Below, piece by piece: positions 1 to 5,249 of a stretch of DNA of 5,249 nucleotides (positions are counted from its first letter, which is position 1; every line of letters starts with the position of its first letter). Source of the DNA: an uncultured bacterium. GTDB lineage: Bacteria > Verrucomicrobiota > Kiritimatiellia > RFP12 > UBA1067. Both the position numbers and the translations under genes were made by a program. Where the stretch lies: NCBI GenBank assembly GCA_900547945.1, contig URIT01000169.1, forward strand, positions 1-5,249, in the 5' to 3' direction. The notes under the pieces were generated by a model. The model did not search any database. It was not told the DNA's origin and saw only the letters and a list, made by a program, of their open reading frames with translations.

Positions 1-2
1 CT

Positions 3-1829
3 TACCTCGTGAACGCGGCGGGGGCCGTCGCCGTGCCTGATTCCCTCCCGGTGCTGGCGGACTGCGACACGCTCGTCGTCGGCGCGGGGACGGGCGGCGG
101 CCCCGCCGGCATCGCCGCCGCGCGCCAGGGCGCGCGCACGCTCGTCTGCGAATACCTCTACGTGGAGGGCGGCGTGCAGACGGACGGCCTCATCGGCTAC
201 TACTGGTTCGGCAACCGCATCGGCTTCACCCGGGAGGTCGACGCCGGCACGCGCGCGACGGGCAGCGTCTTCCCCCAGGCGAAGGGCGAGTGGTACCGCG
301 CCGAGCAGCGCAAGGCGGGCGCGGAGATCTGGTTCGGCGCGTTCGTGAACGGCGTCGTCGTGAAGGACGGCCGCGTGGCGGGCGCCGTCGTGGTGATGGA
401 CGACGGGACGCGCGGGCTCGTCGCCTGCCGCACGGCGATCGACGCGACGGGCAACGCCGAGCTGCCCGCGATGGCGGGCGAGGAGACGGAGTTCATCACG
501 GACGACGAGCTTTCCGTGCAGGGCGTCGGCCAGGCCCAGAACACGCTCGGCGTCGGCTACGCGAACTCCGACATCGGCTTCGTCGACGACACGGACGCCG
601 CCGACCTCTTCTACTTCGCGCTCCGCTCGCGCCTGAGCCTCCCCGCCGGCACATGGGACCAGGCGCAGGTCGTCAACAGCCGCGAGCGCCGCCGCATGGT
701 CGGCGCGTTCTACATGAACGCCTGCGACGTCGTGAACGGGCGCACGTACCCGGACACCATCGTGCGCACCTACTCGAACTTCGACTCGCACGGCCAGACG
801 CGCGACGACCTCTTCTTCATCCAGGACCCCGGCCACAAGCCGATGTACGTGAACCTGCCCTACCGCTGCCTCCTGCCGAAGAAGCTCGACGGCCTGCTCG
901 TGACGGGCCTCGGCATCAGCGCGCACCGCGACGCGATGCCGATCCTGCGCATGCAGCCCGACATCCAGAACCAGGGCTACGCCGCCGGCGTCGCCGCCGC
1001 CCTCGCGCTCAAGGAGGGGAAGACGGTGCGCGACATCGACGTGAAGGCCCTCCAGCGCCACCTCCTCGCAAAGGGCATCCTGCGGGAGGAGGACCTGTCG
1101 ACGCCGGACAGCTTCCCGCTCCCCGACGCCGCGTTCGACGCGGCCGTCGCGGAGCTGGCGGACAACTACAAGGGCCTGCCCGTCCTCATGACGGACCGCG
1201 CCCGCGCCCTGCCGCGCATCCGGGACGCCTTCCACGCCGCCGAGGGCGAGGCCAAGGTCATCTACGCCCACGTCCTCGCGCTTCTCGGCCGGCCGGACGG
1301 CGAGCGGCAGCTCCTCGCGAAGTTCGCCGCGATGGACTGGGACAAGGGCTGGAACTACCGGGGCATGGGCCAGTTCAACCGCAGCGTGAGCTGGGTGGAC
1401 AGCTACGCGATCGCCCTCGGCCGCTGCCGGTCGAAGGCCGCCGTCCCCGCGCTGGTCGAGAAGGCGAACGCGCTCACCGAAAAGAGCGAATACTCGCACT
1501 TCCGCGCCGTCGCCCGCGCACTGGAGGAGATCGGCGACCCGCGCGCCGTCCCCGCGCTCGCGGACGTCCTGAAGCGCCCCGGCATCGGCGGCCGCTGGCA
1601 GACGATGGGCCCGAAGCCGCCCGTCGTCCCCGGCTACCAGAACACGGCCGGCGACTGGGAGCGCACGCTCGCCCTCCGCGAGCTCTGCATCGCCCGCGCG
1701 CTCTACCGCCTCGGCGACACGCCCGACGGCCTCGGGCGCCGGACGCTCGAACGCTACGCCGCCGACCCGCGCCGCGTCTACGCGAAGCACGCGCAGCTCG
1801 TGCTGGGGCGCGCGGATCGCGCGCGCTGA
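3..1829 (+). CDS. FAD-dependent oxidoreductase with C-terminal HEAT-like repeats (probably 5'-partial)
   Basis: Residues are counted from the GTG at 9, the first possible start, although the frame stays open to the window edge and only eight bases precede it. A Rossmann FAD-binding segment lies at residues 21-48, with a GxGxxG-type loop (G25, G27, G30), A33 and an acidic E48 of the kind that binds the ribose. The motif IDATGNAELPAMAG (144-157) and the stretch around GLGISAHRDAM (300-310), followed by a GYAAGVAAALA helix, fit the FAD_oxidored family, where this C-terminal stretch closes the flavin site. From about residue 400 to the end the protein is helical with HEAT/PBS-lyase-like units, clearest at A477-L482 and D510-L521. 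The electron donor and substrate cannot be read from the sequence. No membrane segment is visible. The gene ends 70 bases before a tRNA that has its own promoter, so it is not obviously in an operon with anything downstream. The family call is firm, but the true start and the specific function are unknown. Confidence 0.88.
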   Translation, partial: YLVNAAGAVAVPDSLPVLADCDTLVVGAGTGGGPAGIAAARQGARTLVCEYLYVEGGVQTDGLIGYYWFGNRIGFTREVDAGTRATGSVFPQAKGEWYRAEQRKAGAEIWFGAFVNGVVVKDGRVAGAVVVMDDGTRGLVACRTAIDATGNAELPAMAGEETEFITDDELSVQGVGQAQNTLGVGYANSDIGFVDDTDAADLFYFALRSRLSLPAGTWDQAQVVNSRERRRMVGAFYMNACDVVNGRTYPDTIVRTYSNFDSHGQTRDDLFFIQDPGHKPMYVNLPYRCLLPKKLDGLLVTGLGISAHRDAMPILRMQPDIQNQGYAAGVAAALALKEGKTVRDIDVKALQRHLLAKGILREEDLSTPDSFPLPDAAFDAAVAELADNYKGLPVLMTDRARALPRIRDAFHAAEGEAKVIYAHVLALLGRPDGERQLLAKFAAMDWDKGWNYRGMGQFNRSVSWVDSYAIALGRCRSKAAVPALVEKANALTEKSEYSHFRAVARALEEIGDPRAVPALADVLKRPGIGGRWQTMGPKPPVVPGYQNTAGDWERTLALRELCIARALYRLGDTPDGLGRRTLERYAADPRRVYAKHAQLVLGRADRAR

Positions 1830-1843
1830 AAAATCCGAAATTC

Positions 1844-1867
1844 CCCCTTGCGCTTCCCGGCAAGGGG
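1844..1867 (+). terminator. Inverted repeat after the oxidoreductase gene, possible weak terminator
   Basis: CCCCTTGC (1844-1851) pairs perfectly with GCAAGGGG (1860-1867), giving an eight-base-pair stem and an eight-base loop starting 14 bases after the stop codon. No T run follows, so it is not a canonical intrinsic terminator. It overlaps the -35 and spacer of the tRNA promoter. It could stabilise or end the upstream mRNA, or bind a regulator of the tRNA promoter. The pairing is seen directly and the role is a guess. Confidence 0.35.
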
Positions 1868-1876
1868 TGCTATACT
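1848..1876 (+). promoter_or_regulatory. Sigma-70-type promoter of tRNA-Ala
   Basis: A -35 element TTGCGC (1848-1853, three of six consensus bases) is separated by exactly 17 bases from a -10 element TATACT (1871-1876, five of six). The -10 is preceded by TGC, which makes an extended -10. Transcription would begin near 1883, leaving a short leader of about 17 bases before the mature tRNA. The match and ideal spacing make this a good call, although no start site has been measured. Confidence 0.75.
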
Positions 1877-1899
1877 ATACCTCGTTTTCAACGCCACAC

Positions 1900-1975
1900 G
1901 GGGAAGTAGCTCAGTTGGTAGAGCATCACGTTCGCAACGTGGGGGTCGAGAGTTCGAATCTCTTCTTCTCCACCA
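1900..1975 (+). tRNA. tRNA-Ala (anticodon CGC)
   Basis: The full cloverleaf can be folded by hand. The acceptor stem is GGGGAAG (1900-1906) with CTTCTCC (1965-1971), and it contains a G3-U70 wobble, the main identity element for alanyl-tRNA synthetase. The D stem is GCTC/GAGC with the conserved GG in its loop. The anticodon stem is TCACG/CGTGG around the loop TTCGCAA, giving anticodon CGC at 1933-1935, which reads the alanine codon GCG. The variable loop has five bases. The T stem is GAGAG/CTCTT around TTCGAAT. The discriminator is A1972 and the CCA end is encoded at 1973-1975. Anticodon and identity pair agree on alanine. The gene has its own promoter and a terminator 20 bases downstream, so it is a single-gene unit. 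Confidence 0.97.
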
Positions 1976-1994
1976 TTTGGCGCGGAAATAAAAA

Positions 1995-2034
1995 GCGGCT
2001 TTCGCCCGTTCGGGGCGCGCCGCGATTTTTTTTT
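1995..2034 (+). terminator. Intrinsic terminator of the tRNA-Ala unit
   Basis: GCGGC (1995-1999) pairs with GCCGC (2019-2023). An inner stem CGCCC/GGGCG (2003-2007 with 2013-2017) surrounds a GTTCG loop. The hairpin is followed by GA and nine T (2026-2034). On the other strand the A-rich stretch at 1986-1994 would supply a T run, so it could also stop transcription coming from the right. This is a canonical Rho-independent terminator. Confidence 0.88.
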
Positions 2035-2052
2035 GCCTACGAGGCTGTAGGC
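2035..2052. other. Short perfect hairpin just after the terminator
   Basis: GCCTAC (2035-2040) and GTAGGC (2047-2052) form a perfect six-base-pair stem around the loop GAGGCT, starting directly after the T run of the terminator. It belongs to the non-coding gap of about 225 bases (2035-2259). The function is unknown. It could be a chance palindrome or an operator-like site. Confidence 0.35.
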
Positions 2053-2063
2053 GCGCGGACGCA

Positions 2064-2089
2064 GCAACGCGGTTTGGCAACGCGATTGG
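2064..2089. repeat. Two imperfect 13-base tandem units
   Basis: GCAACGCGGTTTG (2064-2076) is followed directly by GCAACGCGATTGG (2077-2089), matching at 11 of 13 positions. The repeat lies in the non-coding gap upstream of the secreted-protein gene. It may be a small slippage duplication and has no recognisable function. Confidence 0.4.
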
Positions 2090-2091
2090 CC

Positions 2092-2117
2092 CGGCCGCGA
2101 CAAGCGCGGCCCTCCCG
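2092..2117 (+). repeat. Dispersed hairpin repeat, copy 1
   Basis: GGCCGCG (2093-2099) pairs with CGCGGCC (2105-2111) around the loop ACAAG, followed by CTCCCG. The 26 bases match 5178-5203 at all but two positions. The two differences, C2095 to T5181 and G2109 to A5195, are partners in the same base pair, so the stem is kept. This points to a structured dispersed repeat, similar in style to REP or other palindromic elements. Its role is unknown. Confidence 0.7.
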
Positions 2118-2176
2118 CGTGGCGCGCGGTCGGGGCGCTTGGAAATTTTCCCTTGAAGATTTCCCAAAACTTACAA

Positions 2177-2208
2177 TTGACAGGGGGGGGGGGGGCGTAT
2201 GGTATGCT
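2177..2208 (+). promoter_or_regulatory. Promoter with poly-G spacer upstream of the secreted-protein gene
   Basis: A perfect -35 element TTGACA (2177-2182) is followed by 13 G and then two candidate -10 elements. TATGGT (2198-2203) has a 15-base spacer. TATGCT (2203-2208) has a 20-base spacer and an extended -10 TGG in front of it. Neither spacing is the optimal 17 bases. An AT-rich stretch at 2142-2176 just upstream could act as an UP element. Transcription would start near 2215, giving a leader of about 45 bases before the ATG at 2260. It is the only convincing promoter in the gap. Confidence 0.65.
2183..2195 (+). repeat. Homopolymer tract of 13 G
   Basis: Thirteen consecutive G lie exactly between the -35 and -10 elements of the promoter above. 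Tracts of this kind are prone to slipped-strand length change during replication. In known phase-variable promoters such changes alter the -35/-10 spacing. The length could also be affected by sequencing or assembly error. Confidence 0.85.
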
Positions 2209-2250
2209 TATGCCGTCATGCACGAACAAGGTCAATCATTCCACAAAGCG

Positions 2251-2255
2251 AGGAG
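2251..2255 (+). promoter_or_regulatory. Ribosome binding site deciding the start at 2260
   Basis: AGGAG at 2251-2255 (within GCGAGGAG) lies four bases before the ATG at 2260. The other in-frame ATG, at 2218, has no such site and would add 14 polar residues ahead of the signal peptide. This settles the start at 2260. Confidence 0.75.
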
Positions 2256-2259
2256 CCGG

Positions 2260-5130
2260 ATGACGAACGGAAGAACCGTAGGGGCATGGGCGTGCGTCTG
2301 CGCGGCGCTGGCGACGGCGGCGTCTGCGGAGACGTGGTATTACAAGGGCGGCGGCGCACGCAATCAGTATGCTTACGACTGGTTCGCGACGGGCGAGGGC
2401 TGCAACTGGACGAACGCCGTCGGCGCCGCCGGCGTGCCCGCCGCCGGCGATGCGGTCGTCCTCCCCGAGAAGGACCCGGAAACGGGCGGCAACATCACGG
2501 TCTCCGCCGCCAGCGGCACGATGCCACCCCTCGCGGCGTTCACCGCGCCGGGACCCTTCACGCTCCACCAGGGGACGCTCGTCATGCGCGCGGGCGGCGC
2601 GGGCGTCTTCGTCGGCGCGGGCAGCTGGTGGTGGGCCGACCTCGTCTGCCGGGCGAACCCGGACGATCCAGCCGCCGAGGGCGTCGTCGTCACCGTGCCC
2701 GACGACGTGACGTTCAACCTCCAGAAGGGCATCACCTGTACGGGCACGGACGTCATCAAGGCGGGCGGCGGCACGCTCGTGAACCTCGCCCAGGGCTTCA
2801 ACCCGTATTATGCCGACCTGAAGGACCTGAGGGTGCGCCTGCGCGGCGGCACGTTCGTCAACCACACGACGAACCTCCTCCAGGGCGTGCGCCTCGTCTT
2901 CGATTCGGACGACCCGAATCTGCGCGTCAAGATCGGCAAGGCCGAGAAGCGCTCCTGGAACTGGGGCATCCGCGACGGCGCGATCGAGGAATCGCCCGCC
3001 GTCTCGAACACGGCGCACGGCTTCACGTCCGAAGACGGCGTCGAGGCGCAGGCCCTCACCCTCTGCGGCACGCCCACGGTGAACCCGATGCGCTTCACGG
3101 GCACGTTCTACCGCCGCGCGGGCCTCGTCTGGAACCCCGACGCGGCGGACGCGGCATTCGTCTTCGCGAAGGCGGTTTCGCATACGACGGGCGAACTGCT
3201 CGTCTCGAACGGCGTCGTGCGCCTCGTGGAGGGCGCGACGTTCTCGCGCCTTTCGCGGCTGGACGTGGCGGCGGGCGCGCAGCTCGCCGTCGAGGCGGGC
3301 GCGGGAAGCGGCTTCATGGCCCAGGAGGCCGCGCTCGCGGCGGGCAGCCGGGTCGTCGTCGGCAAGGACGTCTCCCTGACCTTCAACCGCGCGACCTTCA
3401 ACGGCGCGGCGCTCGCGCCGGGCCCCCACACGGCGGCGACGGACCCGGACTGGCTTTCCGGCGACGGCCTTGTCTACGTCGTCTCGAACACGGGCGCACC
3501 CGAGACGCCCTCTGCGGCGACATGGACGGGCGGCGGCGCGGACACCCTCCTTGCCACCGCCGCGAACTGGGAGGGCGGCGCGGTGCCCGACTTCGAGACG
3601 GGCGGCCTCACGGCCACGTTCGCGGGCGGCGAGCGGGCGACCTTCGCGGCGGACGGCTTTGTCCGCTTTGCGGGGCTCATCTTCACGCGGGCCTTCACGC
3701 TCGACCGGGCGGCGGACGCGACGGGCCGCGTCCTCCTCGGCGCGGGCGGCGTGCAGACGCCGGACGCCGACGACGCGCGGACGTATGAGATCGCCTGGCC
3801 GCTTGCCGCCGCCGCGCCGCAGACCTGGTACGCCGCCACGAACGCGACCCTCCGCTGGACGGCGCCCCTTTCCGGGTTTTCCGCGCTCGACCGCATCCTC
3901 GTGGACGGCCCCGGCACGCAGGAATTCGGTGCGGCGAACACCTTCCCGAACGACATGACGCTCACGAACGGCACCGTCCGCTTCGCGGGCGACGGCGCGA
4001 TGGGCGAGGCGGCGGGGACGACGGACGTGGACCTCAGGCGGGTTCGGCTGCGCTTCGGCGGCGGCGTCAACACGCGCTCCCTCGTCTACTTCCGGGGAGA
4101 TGGCGGGAATACGCCGGTGCAGACCGTCGCCGTCGAGGCGGGGACGACGAACCGCTTCGAGGGGCGCGTTGTCCACAAGATCGTCAACGGCAATTACGCC
4201 ACGCTGGACGTCACTCTTGGGAAGGACGCCGAACTCGTCTTTGCGGGCGAGACCAGCCTCCACTACGTCAACTTCCGCACGGCGGGCAACGCGCCCGCGC
4301 ACCTCGTCGTCACGAACATGCCGCTCACGGTGAACGACCGCCTCAACTTCTACTCCGAGGCGCTGACGGTCGATCTGTGGACCGCGCGGAACAAGGTGAG
4401 CGGAAACACGAGCTTCTGGCAGTCCGGGCGTGTCCGCACGCGCGTCCCCTATGCGCTCGACGCGACAGCCTACAACGGAAACGCGACGCGCGTCCAGTTG
4501 GAGGGCAGTGCGTTCACCCTCGACCTCTGCGGGAACGACCAGGCCCTCGGCGTCCTCCACGGCCTCGCCGGCACGGTGACGAGCGACGCGCCCGCCCTCC
4601 TCCACCTCGCGCAGAACCACATTCCGTCGTGGTGGGACAACGGAGGTGAGGCGTTCAATGGGATACCCTACGTCGGCATCACGAACAAGGTGGCGTTCAC
4701 GGGCCAGGCCGGAATCTCGCTCGACGCCGACGCGCGTTATGCGGACACGTTCCCGCACGTCCTCACGGCCGCCAGCTGCTCCTCGGGCACGGTGCAGGTC
4801 ACGCGCGGGCGCCTCACGCTCGCCGCGCCGGACGGCGCGTGGACGAACGCGGCGGCGGCCGTCGTGAAGGGCGGCACGCTCGTCTTCGAGCACGGCGGCG
4901 CGATCGGCCGCCAGACGGACGTCTTCATCGAGGGCGGCGGCGTGCTGGAGCTGGCGGCCGGCGTCGTGCAGACGTGCCGCGACCTCTTCTTCGACGGCGT
5001 GCGCCAGCCCATCGGCACCTGGGGCAGTTCGGCGAGCGGCGCCCGGCGCAAGAACGACGAACGCTTTGCGGGGACGGGCGTCCTGAACGTCCTCTCCGAC
5101 GGCAAGGGCCTCGCGCTCATCCTGCGCTGA
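2260..5130 (+). CDS. Large secreted beta-strand-repeat protein (autotransporter-associated repeat-like), function unknown
   Basis: The protein has 956 residues. Residues 1-23 form a Sec signal peptide: basic R5, hydrophobic core, and a cleavage site after ASA (21-23). The rest is rich in Gly, Ala, Thr, Val and Asn in short alternating strands, as expected of a beta-helix or beta-solenoid. Two stretches share the pattern T-W, GGG, then N-W and a later G-x-P: W26/N49-W50 near the N terminus and W422/N436-W437 in the middle. Residues 547-580 (GPGT, then N560-T, then LTNGTVRF) resemble the autotransporter-associated beta-strand repeat (PATR, TIGR02601). Strand units of the GGTLV type recur near both ends. 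The C terminus has a GTWGSSASGA motif (919-928) and FAGTGVLNV (936-944), as in related PVC proteins. I see no translocator beta-barrel, LPXTG, PEP-CTERM or transmembrane anchor. It probably acts outside the cytoplasmic membrane, perhaps in adhesion or glycan contact, but this is inference. Confidence 0.85.
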   Translation: MTNGRTVGAWACVCAALATAASAETWYYKGGGARNQYAYDWFATGEGCNWTNAVGAAGVPAAGDAVVLPEKDPETGGNITVSAASGTMPPLAAFTAPGPFTLHQGTLVMRAGGAGVFVGAGSWWWADLVCRANPDDPAAEGVVVTVPDDVTFNLQKGITCTGTDVIKAGGGTLVNLAQGFNPYYADLKDLRVRLRGGTFVNHTTNLLQGVRLVFDSDDPNLRVKIGKAEKRSWNWGIRDGAIEESPAVSNTAHGFTSEDGVEAQALTLCGTPTVNPMRFTGTFYRRAGLVWNPDAADAAFVFAKAVSHTTGELLVSNGVVRLVEGATFSRLSRLDVAAGAQLAVEAGAGSGFMAQEAALAAGSRVVVGKDVSLTFNRATFNGAALAPGPHTAATDPDWLSGDGLVYVVSNTGAPETPSAATWTGGGADTLLATAANWEGGAVPDFETGGLTATFAGGERATFAADGFVRFAGLIFTRAFTLDRAADATGRVLLGAGGVQTPDADDARTYEIAWPLAAAAPQTWYAATNATLRWTAPLSGFSALDRILVDGPGTQEFGAANTFPNDMTLTNGTVRFAGDGAMGEAAGTTDVDLRRVRLRFGGGVNTRSLVYFRGDGGNTPVQTVAVEAGTTNRFEGRVVHKIVNGNYATLDVTLGKDAELVFAGETSLHYVNFRTAGNAPAHLVVTNMPLTVNDRLNFYSEALTVDLWTARNKVSGNTSFWQSGRVRTRVPYALDATAYNGNATRVQLEGSAFTLDLCGNDQALGVLHGLAGTVTSDAPALLHLAQNHIPSWWDNGGEAFNGIPYVGITNKVAFTGQAGISLDADARYADTFPHVLTAASCSSGTVQVTRGRLTLAAPDGAWTNAAAAVVKGGTLVFEHGGAIGRQTDVFIEGGGVLELAAGVVQTCRDLFFDGVRQPIGTWGSSASGARRKNDERFAGTGVLNVLSDGKGLALILR

Positions 5131-5249
5131 CGGGAGGGACGCGCTCCTGCGCGTCCGCCGCGCGCGCCGGGCCTCCTCGGTCGCGACAAGCGCGACCCTC
5201 CCGGAAGGGACGCGCTCCTGCGCGTCCGCCGCGCGCGCCGGGCCTCCCC
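5131..5249 (+). repeat. GC-rich tandem repeat array, period 71 bases, running off the window
   Basis: Bases 5131-5176 and 5202-5247 match over 46 bases with one mismatch (G5134 versus A5205), an offset of 71 bases. Each unit holds a perfect hairpin, GGACGCG and CGCGTCC around CTCCTG (5137-5156 and the equivalent 5208-5227). A second hairpin (5179-5197) fills the segment between the units. The array starts on the base after the stop codon of the secreted-protein gene and is cut by the window end, so the number of units is unknown. The hairpins lack T runs, so they are poor intrinsic terminators but could protect the 3' end of the mRNA. Confidence 0.85.
5178..5203 (+). repeat. Dispersed hairpin repeat, copy 2
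   Basis: GGTCGCG (5179-5185) pairs with CGCGACC (5191-5197) around ACAAG and is followed by CTCCCG. It is the same element as the copy at 2092-2117 with one C-G pair replaced by T-A. Here it sits inside the 71-base tandem array. CTCCCG (5198-5203) can also pair with CGGGAG (5131-5136), closing a larger fold around both hairpins. Confidence 0.75.

Noticed and set aside
290..1909. A 539-codon plus-strand frame overlapping the oxidoreductase
   Set aside because: Its translation is almost wholly Arg, Gly, Pro and Ala, and it runs into the tRNA. It is a frame shadow of the oxidoreductase gene.
1948..1975. The tRNA 3' end as an integration (att) site
   Set aside because: No second copy of the tRNA 3' end and no integrase gene are present in the window.
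1867..2259. Upstream extension of the secreted-protein frame to 1867
   Set aside because: The extension would run through the tRNA gene and its terminator, and it puts 131 residues ahead of a clear signal peptide. It is open by chance.
2218..2259. ATG at 2218 as the start of the secreted protein
   Set aside because: There is no Shine-Dalgarno sequence before it, it lies within a few bases of the likely transcription start, and the added residues are polar. The ATG at 2260 has AGGAG in front and starts a standard signal peptide.
2236..4893. An 885-codon open frame on the minus strand opposite the secreted-protein gene
   Set aside because: It is Arg/Glu/Val-rich low-complexity translation typical of the antisense of a GC-rich gene. 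The plus-strand frame has a signal peptide, ribosome binding site and recognisable repeat units, so this is a shadow.
5131..5249. The terminal repeat array as a CRISPR
   Set aside because: The 46-base repeated part is long and the intervening 25 bases are themselves a copy of a dispersed hairpin, not a unique spacer. No cas gene is in the window.

Overview
The window is a GC-rich bacterial segment with both protein genes and one tRNA on the + strand. Base composition, an FAD-dependent oxidoreductase with HEAT-like repeats, and a large secreted beta-strand-rich protein related to autotransporter-associated repeat proteins suggest the PVC superphylum, perhaps a Kiritimatiellota or Verrucomicrobiota/Lentisphaerota bacterium. 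This placement is an inference from protein style, with no marker gene behind it.

Layout: bases 3-1829 encode the FAD-dependent oxidoreductase, whose reading frame is open to the left edge, so its 5' end may lie outside the window. A 70-base gap holds an inverted repeat and a promoter with an extended -10. Next come tRNA-Ala(CGC) at 1900-1975, with an encoded CCA end, and an intrinsic terminator with a nine-T run. Bases 2035-2259 are non-coding and hold a short hairpin, a dispersed GC-rich hairpin repeat, an AT-rich stretch and a promoter whose spacer is mostly a run of 13 G. That promoter probably drives the secreted protein of 956 residues at 2260-5130. Directly after its stop codon a 71-base tandem repeat array starts and runs off the right edge. 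It contains a second copy of the dispersed hairpin.

The three genes look like separate transcription units, because the tRNA has its own promoter and terminator between the two protein genes. Nothing links them functionally. I see no phage, insertion sequence, CRISPR or defence system. The most interesting points are the poly-G tract inside the promoter of the surface or secreted protein, which could make its expression phase-variable, and the dispersed hairpin repeat, whose two visible copies differ only by one compensatory base-pair change.
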